NCBI GenBank assembly: GCA_041795785.1
Contig: JBHBXR010000195.1
Span: 1-26,132 of the forward strand
Direction: 5' to 3'
Origin: CAJPST01 sp041795785
GTDB taxonomy: Bacteria; Pseudomonadota; Gammaproteobacteria; Enterobacterales; Pasteurellaceae
DNA: 26,132 nucleotides
This document shows positions 7,727 through 14,819 of this stretch, one piece after another. The notes under the pieces were generated by a model, which was not told the DNA's origin, searched no databases, and saw only the letters and a list, made by a program, of their open reading frames with translations. Every line of letters starts with the position of its first letter. Positions within the stretch are counted from its first letter, which is position 1. A program made the position numbers and the translations under genes.

Positions 7727-7746
7727 TCTATCGTTTTCAAACGAAA

Positions 7747-9168
7747 TTATTTTTTCTTCGCTTTCGGATTCGGTAGGTCGGTAATTGATCCTTCGAACAC
7801 TTCAGCCGCTAAACCGACGGATTCATGTAAGGTCGGGTGAGCGTGAATGGTTAACGCCAAGTCTTCCGCATCACAACCCATTTCAATGGCAAGTCCGATT
7901 TCACCTAATAATTCGCCGCCGTTGGTACCCACAATAGCGCCGCCGATAACACGGTGCGAATCTTTATCGAAAATCAATTTCGTCATACCGTCCGCACAGT
8001 CGGAGGCAATCGCGCGACCGGATGCCGCCCAAGGGAATTTCGCCACTTCGTAGTTAATGCCCTCAGCTTTACATTCTTTCTCAGTTTTGCCCACCCAAGC
8101 CACTTCAGGTTCGGTGTAGGCGATAGACGGGATCACTTTCGGATCGAAATAGTGTTTTTGTCCGGCAATTACTTCTGCGGCAACATGGCCTTCATGCACG
8201 CCTTTATGCGCCAACATCGGTTGTCCGACAATATCGCCGATAGCAAAAATGTGCGGCACATTGGTGCGCATTTGTTTATCCGTACGAATAAAACCGCGAT
8301 CATCCACTTCTACGCCTGCCACACCCGCATCAATCAGTTTACCGTTCGGCACGCGACCGATAGCCACTAATACGGCATCGTAACGGCGGGTTTCATTTGC
8401 CGCTTTGCCCTCCATGGAAACGTAGATACCGTCGGCTTTCGCTTCAACCGCCGTGACTTTGGTTTCTAACAACAGGTTGAATTTCTTCTCGATACGTTTG
8501 GTGTAAATGGCAACCATATCTTTATCTGCCGCCGGAATCACTTGATCGAACATTTCCACCACATCAATTTTGGAACCCAATGCGTGATATACGGTTCCCA
8601 TTTCCAACCCGATAATACCGCCCCCCATAATTAACAGGTTTTCCGGCACTTCTTTTAATTTTAACGCATCGGTGGAATCCCAAATACGCGGATCTTCGTG
8701 CGGAATAAACGGCAACTGAATCGGGCGTGAACCCGCTGCGATAATCGCATTATCGAAGTTGATCGTGGTTTCGCCTTCCTCACCGGCAACGATAATGGTG
8801 TTCGGACCGGAGAATTTGCCGTAACCGTTCACCACTTGAACTTTACGCTGTCTCGCCATGCCTGCCAAACCGCCGGTAAGTTGGTTGATGACTTTCTCTT
8901 TCCAGCCACGGATTTTTTCCACGTCCGTACTCGGTTCGCCGAAGACGATACCGTGCTGCGCCAGCGCTTTGGCTTCTTCAATCACTTTAGCAACGTGTAA
9001 TAAGGCTTTAGACGGAATACAACCCACGTTTAAGCAGACGCCGCCCAAGGTGGAAAAACGCTCGACTAAAACGGTTTCCAAGCCTAAATCCGCACAACGG
9101 AATGCCGCAGAATAACCTGCCGGACCCGCACCAAGTACTACAACCTGAGTTTTGATTTCTTTGTTCAT
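7747..9168 (-). CDS. lpdA: Dihydrolipoamide dehydrogenase (E3)
   Basis: 473 residues, the usual length for E3. It reoxidises the dihydrolipoyl groups of E2 and passes electrons to NAD+ through FAD and a redox disulfide. Visible features: the FAD Rossmann motif VVVLGAGPAGYSAA (9-22), the disulfide GGVCLNVGCIPSK (Cys45, Cys50), the NAD site MGGGIIGLEMG, the second FAD segment FAIGDI, and the C-terminal HAHPTLHE pair (His444, Glu449) of the active-site base. It is the third gene of aceE-aceF-lpdA. The gap to aceF is 79 bases and contains an uptake signal and a hairpin. E3 is normally shared with 2-oxoglutarate dehydrogenase and glycine cleavage, so partly independent expression would make sense. 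GAGG precedes the ATG. Confidence 0.97.
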   Translation of the reverse strand: MNKEIKTQVVVLGAGPAGYSAAFRCADLGLETVLVERFSTLGGVCLNVGCIPSKALLHVAKVIEEAKALAQHGIVFGEPSTDVEKIRGWKEKVINQLTGGLAGMARQRKVQVVNGYGKFSGPNTIIVAGEEGETTINFDNAIIAAGSRPIQLPFIPHEDPRIWDSTDALKLKEVPENLLIMGGGIIGLEMGTVYHALGSKIDVVEMFDQVIPAADKDMVAIYTKRIEKKFNLLLETKVTAVEAKADGIYVSMEGKAANETRRYDAVLVAIGRVPNGKLIDAGVAGVEVDDRGFIRTDKQMRTNVPHIFAIGDIVGQPMLAHKGVHEGHVAAEVIAGQKHYFDPKVIPSIAYTEPEVAWVGKTEKECKAEGINYEVAKFPWAASGRAIASDCADGMTKLIFDKDSHRVIGGAIVGTNGGELLGEIGLAIEMGCDAEDLALTIHAHPTLHESVGLAAEVFEGSITDLPNPKAKKK

Positions 9169-9212
9169 TTTAACCTCGTTAAATCTCTGCGATTTTCGAC
9201 CGCACTTTAACA

Positions 9213-9234
9213 GTATAAACGGGCAGGTTTATAC
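9213..9234. repeat. Perfect 8-bp inverted repeat in the aceF-lpdA gap
   Basis: GTATAAAC and GTTTATAC flank a 6-base loop. No T-run follows on the - strand, so it does not look like a terminator. It may be an mRNA stabiliser or processing site. An uptake signal (9199-9207) lies next to it. Confidence 0.6.
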
Positions 9235-9247
9235 CCACCCGACAAAA

Positions 9248-11122
9248 TTACATTATCAAGCGACGCAAATCGGACAATACGCCATTGATGTAAGTAATAA
9301 ATCTCGCACCGTCCGCACCGTCGATGACACGGTGATCGTAAGATAATGATAACGGCAACATCAAGCGCGGTGTGAAATCCTTACCATTCCATACCGGCGT
9401 CATTTCGGATTTGGATACTCCTAAAATCGCCACTTCCGGCGCATTTACGATTGGGGTGAAATACGTTCCGCCGATACCGCCGAGACTGGAGATAGTGAAG
9501 CAGCCACCCTGCATATCCGATGCGGTTAATTTGCCCGCACGCGCTTTTTTCGACACTTCCGCCAATTCGCGGGACAATTCGATAATGCCTTTTTTGTTTA
9601 CGTCACGGAATACCGGTACGACTAAACCGTTCGGCGTATCTACCGCCACACCGATATTGACATATTTTTTCAAGGTCAAACGTTGACCGTCTTCCGATAA
9701 CGAACTATTGAAACGCGGATAGGCTTCCAACGCTTTTGCCGCCGCCTTCATAATAAACACTAACGGAGTCACTTTTACATCTTGTTTGGTTTTTTCTAAC
9801 AACGTATTTTGTTCTTTGCGGAATTGTTCCAAATCGGTAATATCCGCTTTATCCCATTGGGTTACATGCGGAATCATGACCCAGTTGCGGTGTAAATTCG
9901 CACCTGAGATTTTTTGGATACGACCCAATTCCACTTCTTCCACTTCACCGAATTTACTGAAGTCCACCTTCGGCCAAGGTAACAAGCCCAATCCCGCTCC
10001 GCTTGCAGCTCCCGTACTTGCGGCAGGCGCCACGGCACCACTTTCCACCGCTTTAATTGCGGCTTTCACATAGGCTTGTACGTCTTCTTTTAAGATACGT
10101 CCTTTACGTCCCGTACCTTTCACTTTATCCAAGTTTACGCCGAATTCGCGCGCCAAACGACGTACAACCGGTGTGGCATGAGCGAAAGTCGAACTTGCCG
10201 TAACCACATCCTGACTTGCCGGAGCCTGTACGGAAACAGGTGCCGAGACAGTCGCTTGCGGTGCCGGCGATGCTGTTGCTGCCGTAGCTTGAGGTGCAGG
10301 CGCTGCGCCCGTTACTTCAAATTTCATAATCAGTGAACCGGTTTTAACTTTGTCACCCGCTTTCACGATAATTTCTTTTACTACGCCCGCAAACGGTGCC
10401 GGGACTTCCATTGAAGCCTTATCACCTTCCACGGTAATAAGCGACTGTTCTTCCGCCACGGTATCACCGACTTTCACCATAATTTCGGTGACATTCACTT
10501 CATCACCGCCGATATCCGGTACATTCACATCTTGAACCGCACTTGCCGTCGGTGCGGAAACCGGTGCCGCAGAAGCTTGTGCTACCGGAGCAGCGCCCGC
10601 CACTTCAAATTTCATAATTAATGAACCGGTAGAAACCTTATCACCTACGTTGATTAAGATTTCTTTTACCACACCGGCTTGCGGCGCAGGTACTTCCATA
10701 GAAGCTTTATCGCCTTCCACATTAATGATGGACTGTTCTTCCGCTACGCTATCGCCGACTTTCACCATAATCTCAGTGACATTCACTTCATCACCGCCGA
10801 TATCGGGTACGCAAATTTCTACCACAGAACCGACCGCACTTTGCGCTAACGGAGCGGTTTCCGCTTTAGGCGTTTCCGTAACCGGTGCGCCCGCGCTTTC
10901 CAATACGAACATCGGCGTGCCTGTTGACACTTTGTCACCGACTTTTACCAATACTTCTTTAACGACGCCCGCTTCCGGTGACGGCACTTCCATCGAAGCC
11001 TTATCGCCTTCTACGTTAATTACACTTTGATCCACCGCGACGGTATCGCCGGCTTTTACCATTACTTCGGTAACCGTTACTTCATCACCGCCGATATCCG
11101 GGATTTGAATTTGTTTAGACAT
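9248..11122 (-). CDS. aceF: Pyruvate dehydrogenase E2, dihydrolipoamide acetyltransferase with three lipoyl domains
   Basis: 624 residues from the ATG at 11122 (MSKQIQIPDIGG), preceded by AAAGGAT; an earlier ATG at 11161 adds an unlikely 13 residues with no supporting site. Three tandem lipoyl domains carry the DKA lipoyl-lysine motif at Lys41, Lys139 and Lys235, joined by Ala/Pro-rich swinging linkers. Then comes the peripheral-subunit-binding domain (about 316-353, ATPVVRRLAREFGV through KEDVQAYV) and the catalytic domain ending in SYDHRVIDGADGARF (His597, Asp601). It forms the core of the complex and transfers acetyl groups to CoA. Domains 2 and 3 are much more alike than either is to domain 1. 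The gene lies 91 bases after aceE and before lpdA. Confidence 0.97.
   Translation of the reverse strand: MSKQIQIPDIGGDEVTVTEVMVKAGDTVAVDQSVINVEGDKASMEVPSPEAGVVKEVLVKVGDKVSTGTPMFVLESAGAPVTETPKAETAPLAQSAVGSVVEICVPDIGGDEVNVTEIMVKVGDSVAEEQSIINVEGDKASMEVPAPQAGVVKEILINVGDKVSTGSLIMKFEVAGAAPVAQASAAPVSAPTASAVQDVNVPDIGGDEVNVTEIMVKVGDTVAEEQSLITVEGDKASMEVPAPFAGVVKEIIVKAGDKVKTGSLIMKFEVTGAAPAPQATAATASPAPQATVSAPVSVQAPASQDVVTASSTFAHATPVVRRLAREFGVNLDKVKGTGRKGRILKEDVQAYVKAAIKAVESGAVAPAASTGAASGAGLGLLPWPKVDFSKFGEVEEVELGRIQKISGANLHRNWVMIPHVTQWDKADITDLEQFRKEQNTLLEKTKQDVKVTPLVFIMKAAAKALEAYPRFNSSLSEDGQRLTLKKYVNIGVAVDTPNGLVVPVFRDVNKKGIIELSRELAEVSKKARAGKLTASDMQGGCFTISSLGGIGGTYFTPIVNAPEVAILGVSKSEMTPVWNGKDFTPRLMLPLSLSYDHRVIDGADGARFITYINGVLSDLRRLIM
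10307..11122 (-). repeat. Three tandem lipoyl-domain coding repeats inside aceF
   Basis: Copies of about 225 bases lie near 10898-11122, 10598-10822 and 10307-10531, separated by Ala/Pro linker codons. Copies 2 and 3 encode almost the same protein (both contain PDIGGDEVNVTEIMVKVGD) and are close at DNA level, which points to recent duplication or gene conversion. They could recombine to change the number of domains. Confidence 0.85.
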
Positions 11123-11213
11123 ATTATCTGATCCTTTAATGTAGGGCGGAAAGTCCGCCATTTCTCACATTATTCTTTTGTCACTCTCAGGGGGCTTAAC
11201 GCCCGCTTGATGA

Positions 11214-13874
11214 TTATGCGTATAACGGATTGATTTTATCCGCATCAATACCGTATTTCTTAATTGCTTCGGCAATCACTTTCTTATCAACAATACCTTG
11301 TTTTGCCAACTCGGTTAATGCCGCGATAACGACATAACGCGCGTTGACTTCAAAGTGTTCGCGTAAGTTTTCACGGCTGTCGGAACGACCGAAACCGTCG
11401 GTACCTAAGACGCGGTAGCTTTGTGCCGGAATATACGGGCGAACCTGTTCGGCAAATAATTTAATGTAATCCGTTGCGGCGATTGCCGGGGCATCGTTCA
11501 TTACTTGTGCGATATAAGGCACGCGCGCTTGCGCTTCCGGATGCAATAAATTCCAACGATCCGCATCCGCGGCTTCACGCGCCACTTCGGTAAAGGACGG
11601 CACGCTGTACACATCGGAAGTTACGCCGTACTCATCGGCTAATAATCTTGCCGCTTCGCGTACATGGCGTAAGATTGCGCCCGAACCTAATAACTGCACC
11701 TTGCCTTTGCCCTGACCGGTTACGGTTTCAAATTTATAGATACCTTTACGGATACCTTCTTCCGCACCTTTCGGCATTGCCGGTTGTTCGTAAGTTTCAT
11801 TCAGAGTTGTGATGTAGTAATACACGTCTTCCTGTTCAGGACCATACATACGACGGACACCGTCCTGCATAATCACGGCGACTTCATATGCGAATGCCGG
11901 ATCGTAAGAAATACAGTTAGGAATAGTTAAAGATTGAATATGGCTGTGACCGTCTTCGTGTTGCAAACCTTCACCGTTCAATGTCGTACGACCTGAAGTA
12001 CCGCCGATCATAAAGCCACGTGCGCGTTGGTCGCCCGCTAACCACATTAAGTCGCCTACACGTTGGAAACCGAACATTGAGTAATATACAAAGAACGGGA
12101 TCATCGGCACATCGTTAGTGGAGTAAGAAGTCGCAGCTGCAATCCAAGAAGCCGTTGCACCTTGTTCGTTGATCCCTTCCTGCAACACTTGACCGTCAAT
12201 CGCTTCGCGATAATAAGATACCTGCTCGCGATCTTGCGGAGTATAATTTTGACCGTGCGGGCTATAAATACCGATTTGACGGAACAATCCTTCCATACCG
12301 AAAGTACGGGCTTCATCGGCAAGAATCGGCACAATATGTTTACCGACGGATTTGTTTTTCAACAAGACGTTTAATGAACGTACAAATGCCATGGTAGTTG
12401 AGATCGGACGATCCTGCGCTTCAAATAATTGCGCAAATTCTTCTAAAGCCGGCACGTCTAATTGCTGTGTGAAGCGCGGTAAACGGGTCGGCACATAACC
12501 GTTTAATTTTTGACGATGTTCGTGCAGATATTTATATTCTTCCGAACCTTCTTCAAATTTAATATACGGCAGTTTTTCGATATCCGCATCGGAAACGTCA
12601 ATGTTGAAACGGTCACGAACGTGTTTAACGCCGGACATATCCATTTTCTTCACTTGGTGAGCGATATTTTTACCTTCCGCCGCATCACCCATGCCGTAAC
12701 CTTTAATGGTTTTCACCAACATAACGACAGGTTTGCCTTTCACTTGTTTCGCTTTATTGAATGCGGCAAACACTTTAATCGGATCGTGACCGCCACGGTT
12801 CAACGCCCAAATTTCATCGTCGGTCATATCCGCCACCAAGGCTTCGGTTTCAGGATAACGTCCGAAGAAATGTTTACGCACATAAGCGCCGTCTTTGGAT
12901 TTGAACGTTTGATAATCGCCGTCGACCACTTCCATCATTAATTGTAATAATTTGCCGGAAGTATCGCGTTGCAACAGACGATCCCAACGACGTCCCCAAA
13001 TTACTTTAATTACTTCCCAACCGGCACCGGTAAATAAACCTTCCAACTCTTGAATAATTTTGCCGTTACCTGTTACCGGACCGTCCAAACGTTGTAAATT
13101 ACAGTTAATGACAAATACCAAGTTATCCAAATGCTCACGGGCGGCAAAAGAAATTGCGCCGCGTGATTCTACTTCGTCCATTTCGCCGTCACCTAAGAAA
13201 GCATAAACGGTTTGATCGGAAGTATCTTTTAAGCCGCGATTATGTAAATATTTCAAGAAACGCGCTTGATAAATCGCATTGATTGGCCCTAACCCCATTG
13301 AAACGGTCGGGAATTGCCAAAATTCAGGCATTAATTTCGGATGCGGATAAGAAGACAAACCTTTGCCGTGAACTTCCTGACGGAAATTATCCAATTGCTC
13401 TTCGGTTAAACGTCCTTCAACGAAAGCTCGGGCATAAATTCCCGGTGAAATGTGACCTTGGAAGAAAACTAAGTCGCCGCCGTTTTTCTCGGTACGCGCT
13501 TTAAAGAAATGGTTAAAACAAACTTCGTAAATCGTTGCGGAAGATTGGAAGGATGACATATGACCGCCCAGCTCCAAGTCTTTCTTAGAAGCGCGCAACA
13601 CCATCATAATTGCATTCCAACGAATCGCACCGCGAATACGACGTTCTAAATCCAGGTTACCCGGGTAATTGGGCTCCTCCGATGTCGGGATAGTATTAAT
13701 GTAATCAGTTGTTGTCCCGGTCGGTAAAGAAACGGCATTTGCGCGTGCGTGTTGCATTAATTCCTCAATAATAAACTGAGCTCTTTCCACGCCCTCTTCA
13801 CGAATGACAGAATCGATCGCCAATAGCCAATCATTGGTTTCGATTGGATCTACGTCATTAACCATTCTTGACAT
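11214..13874 (-). CDS. aceE: Pyruvate dehydrogenase E1 component (homodimeric type)
   Basis: 886 residues, matching the E. coli AceE type. It decarboxylates pyruvate with thiamine diphosphate and acetylates the E2 lipoyl groups. The N-terminus (NDVDPIETNDWLLAIDSVI) is the E2-binding segment of this family. Visible: HMSSFQSSATIY (His106), FFQGHISPG (His142), the ThDP motif GDGEMDE (228-234) continuing to NCNLQRLDGP (Asn258, Asn260), and the C-terminal VLGTDGFGRSDSRENLR region. AAGGAAAA precedes the ATG at the usual distance; Met4 is a less likely start. It is the first gene of the operon. No PdhR-type regulator gene is adjacent, unlike E. coli pdhR-aceEF-lpd. The upstream 385 bases hold regulatory repeats. 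Its thiamine cofactor links it functionally with the thiBPQ uptake genes in this window. Confidence 0.97.
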   Translation of the reverse strand: MSRMVNDVDPIETNDWLLAIDSVIREEGVERAQFIIEELMQHARANAVSLPTGTTTDYINTIPTSEEPNYPGNLDLERRIRGAIRWNAIMMVLRASKKDLELGGHMSSFQSSATIYEVCFNHFFKARTEKNGGDLVFFQGHISPGIYARAFVEGRLTEEQLDNFRQEVHGKGLSSYPHPKLMPEFWQFPTVSMGLGPINAIYQARFLKYLHNRGLKDTSDQTVYAFLGDGEMDEVESRGAISFAAREHLDNLVFVINCNLQRLDGPVTGNGKIIQELEGLFTGAGWEVIKVIWGRRWDRLLQRDTSGKLLQLMMEVVDGDYQTFKSKDGAYVRKHFFGRYPETEALVADMTDDEIWALNRGGHDPIKVFAAFNKAKQVKGKPVVMLVKTIKGYGMGDAAEGKNIAHQVKKMDMSGVKHVRDRFNIDVSDADIEKLPYIKFEEGSEEYKYLHEHRQKLNGYVPTRLPRFTQQLDVPALEEFAQLFEAQDRPISTTMAFVRSLNVLLKNKSVGKHIVPILADEARTFGMEGLFRQIGIYSPHGQNYTPQDREQVSYYREAIDGQVLQEGINEQGATASWIAAATSYSTNDVPMIPFFVYYSMFGFQRVGDLMWLAGDQRARGFMIGGTSGRTTLNGEGLQHEDGHSHIQSLTIPNCISYDPAFAYEVAVIMQDGVRRMYGPEQEDVYYYITTLNETYEQPAMPKGAEEGIRKGIYKFETVTGQGKGKVQLLGSGAILRHVREAARLLADEYGVTSDVYSVPSFTEVAREAADADRWNLLHPEAQARVPYIAQVMNDAPAIAATDYIKLFAEQVRPYIPAQSYRVLGTDGFGRSDSRENLREHFEVNARYVVIAALTELAKQGIVDKKVIAEAIKKYGIDADKINPLYA

Positions 13875-13983
13875 AGTCTTTTCCTTATTTAGTAAGTTAA
13901 TTGATACGATTTAATTTCGCCTGACGCAAAATCAAATCACGGATTGATAACTAAATTCTTTTAAAATTTGACTGATTATGAAA

Positions 13984-13999
13984 TGAAATCAACTTCACA
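13984..13999. promoter_or_regulatory. CRP-like site upstream of aceE
   Basis: TGAAA-N6-TCACA is one perfect half and one weaker half of the TGTGA-N6-TCACA consensus. It is centred about 118 bases before the aceE ATG. Regulation of aceE by CRP is inferred only. Confidence 0.3.
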
Positions 14000-14041
14000 A
14001 ATTTTTAACAAATTTGATAAATATTATTAGATTTTTTGAAA

Positions 14042-14099
14042 CAAAGATAGTAGTTTTTGTCGATAAAATAACAAAAAGTAGATTTTTTGTCTATCTTTG
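14042..14099. repeat. Nested inverted repeat upstream of aceE
   Basis: Perfect 9-bp outer arms CAAAGATAG (14042-14050) and CTATCTTTG (14091-14099) enclose a second inverted pair, TTTTTGT (14054-14060) and ACAAAAA (14071-14077). Two related direct copies of GTAG(A)TTTTT(T)GTC are also present (from 14050 and 14078). The element lies about 170-225 bases before the aceE ATG. I recognise no known operator in it. Confidence 0.75.
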
Positions 14100-14129
14100 A
14101 CGGCTTACTTATAAAACTCGGAAAAATCC

Positions 14130-14175
14130 GACCGCACTTTCATGATATTCGACATTTTTCCCGAAAAGTGCGGTC
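14130..14175. terminator. Uptake-signal inverted pair between crr and aceE
   Basis: Perfect 11-bp arms GACCGCACTTT (14130-14140) and AAAGTGCGGTC (14165-14175) are two opposed uptake signals with a 24-base loop. A T5 run follows within a few bases on the - strand. It probably backs up the crr terminator and insulates aceE from pts transcription. Confidence 0.65.
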
Positions 14176-14216
14176 ACTTTTCAAACAGAAATGAATAACA
14201 AAATTTTAATTAAGGA

Positions 14217-14245
14217 AATAAAAAAGCCCGCCAAATGCGAGCTTT
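14217..14245 (-). terminator. Intrinsic terminator of ptsH-ptsI-crr
   Basis: On the - strand AAAGCTCGC pairs with GCGGGCTTT (9 bp, one wobble, 5-base loop) and runs directly into a T-rich tail. It lies 14 bases after the crr stop. Confidence 0.85.
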
Positions 14246-14259
14246 TCCAAATCGGTTTG

Positions 14260-14760
14260 TTATTTTTTCAACACCAGCACTACTGATTCGCCGGCAACTA
14301 CTTCACCGGCTTTTTTATCAATGTTAGTGATCTCATCCATATTAGAAATTACAACCGGTGTTAATACGGATTTCGCTTTTTGTTCCAATAGCGCCAAATC
14401 AAACTCGATGATAGTATCGCCGCGTTTAACCGATTGACCTTCTTGTGCAACACGCGTGAAACCTTCACCTTTTAATTCAACGGTATCAATACCGAAGTGA
14501 ACGAATAGTTCAACACCTTCTTTAGATTCCATTGAAAACGCATGATTGGTTTCAAAAATTTTGCCAATCACACCGTCTACCGGTGCAACAATTTTATTGC
14601 CATTCGGACGAATCGCAATACCGTCACCTACGATTTTCTCTGAAAAAACCACATCTGGTACATCTTCAATATTCACAATTTCACCGGAAAGCGGAGCATA
14701 AATCTCCACATCAACGGTTTTAGTGTCTTTTGAACCAAATAATTTATCAAATAAACCCAT
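14260..14760 (-). CDS. crr: PTS glucose-specific enzyme IIA (EIIA-Glc)
   Basis: 166 residues. This cytosolic phosphocarrier accepts phosphate from HPr and passes it to sugar-specific IIBC proteins. It also sets inducer exclusion and adenylate cyclase activity. The sequence carries PLSGEIVNIEDVPDVVF and GDGIAIRPNGNKIVAPVDG, then the two active-site histidines NHAFSME (His73) and LFVHFGIDTVEL (His88), equivalent to His75 and His90 in the usual numbering. The N-terminal MGLFDKLFGS is the amphipathic membrane-binding helix. It is the last gene of ptsH-ptsI-crr, 59 bases after ptsI with a hairpin in the gap. GGGAGAT precedes the ATG. Identification is secure. Confidence 0.97.
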   Translation of the reverse strand: MGLFDKLFGSKDTKTVDVEIYAPLSGEIVNIEDVPDVVFSEKIVGDGIAIRPNGNKIVAPVDGVIGKIFETNHAFSMESKEGVELFVHFGIDTVELKGEGFTRVAQEGQSVKRGDTIIEFDLALLEQKAKSVLTPVVISNMDEITNIDKKAGEVVAGESVVLVLKK

Positions 14761-14775
14761 TTTTCATCTCCCTAT

Positions 14776-14813
14776 ATTGATATTTCCGCGTATTCTAACG
14801 CAAAAATATCAAT
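14776..14813. repeat. Long hairpin in the ptsI-crr gap
   Basis: Perfect 10-bp arms ATTGATATTT (14776-14785) and AAATATCAAT (14804-14813), a 2x2 internal loop, then a 4-bp GCGT/ACGC stem with a 6-base loop. It fills most of the 59-base spacer. No T-run follows on the - strand, so it looks like an RNA processing or stability element rather than a terminator. Confidence 0.7.
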
Positions 14814-14819
14814 TTGTAT

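Larger units (their letters stand above)
7411..7746. other. 336-base gap without a gene, TRAP promoter side and lpdA terminator side
   Basis: No supportable coding region. From left to right it holds the TRAP leader with the TCCTAAG inverted repeat (7457-7477), the candidate promoter (7489-7517), two overlapping hairpins built from CCGTTTTT repeats (7519-7548), a short tandem GTTATAT repeat near 7642-7656 and the uptake-signal terminator of lpdA (7679-7726). The two halves probably belong to different transcription units. Confidence 0.7.
13875..14259. other. 385-base gap: aceE regulatory region and crr terminator region
   Basis: No gene is supported. The aceE-proximal part is strongly AT-rich and holds a CRP-like site (13984-13999), several TTGAT or ATCAA half-sites and the nested inverted repeat at 14042-14099. 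Then come the uptake-signal hairpin (14130-14175) and the crr terminator (14217-14245). I could not choose a -35/-10 pair with confidence. Confidence 0.7.

Noticed and set aside
11123..11213. GGCGGA/TCCGCC hairpin between aceE and aceF as a terminator
   Set aside because: Short 6-bp stem without a T-run; at most a weak mRNA structure.
12510..12941. 143-residue open frame opposite aceE, and similar frames opposite the antiporter gene, lpdA, aceF and uvrD
   Set aside because: They lie fully inside well-identified genes on the other strand, have no family resemblance or ribosome-binding site, and reflect codon bias.
13890..14030. TTGAT and ATCAA motifs before aceE as FNR sites
   Set aside because: Only half-sites or poorly matching pairs are present in very AT-rich DNA; no full TTGAT-N4-ATCAA was found.
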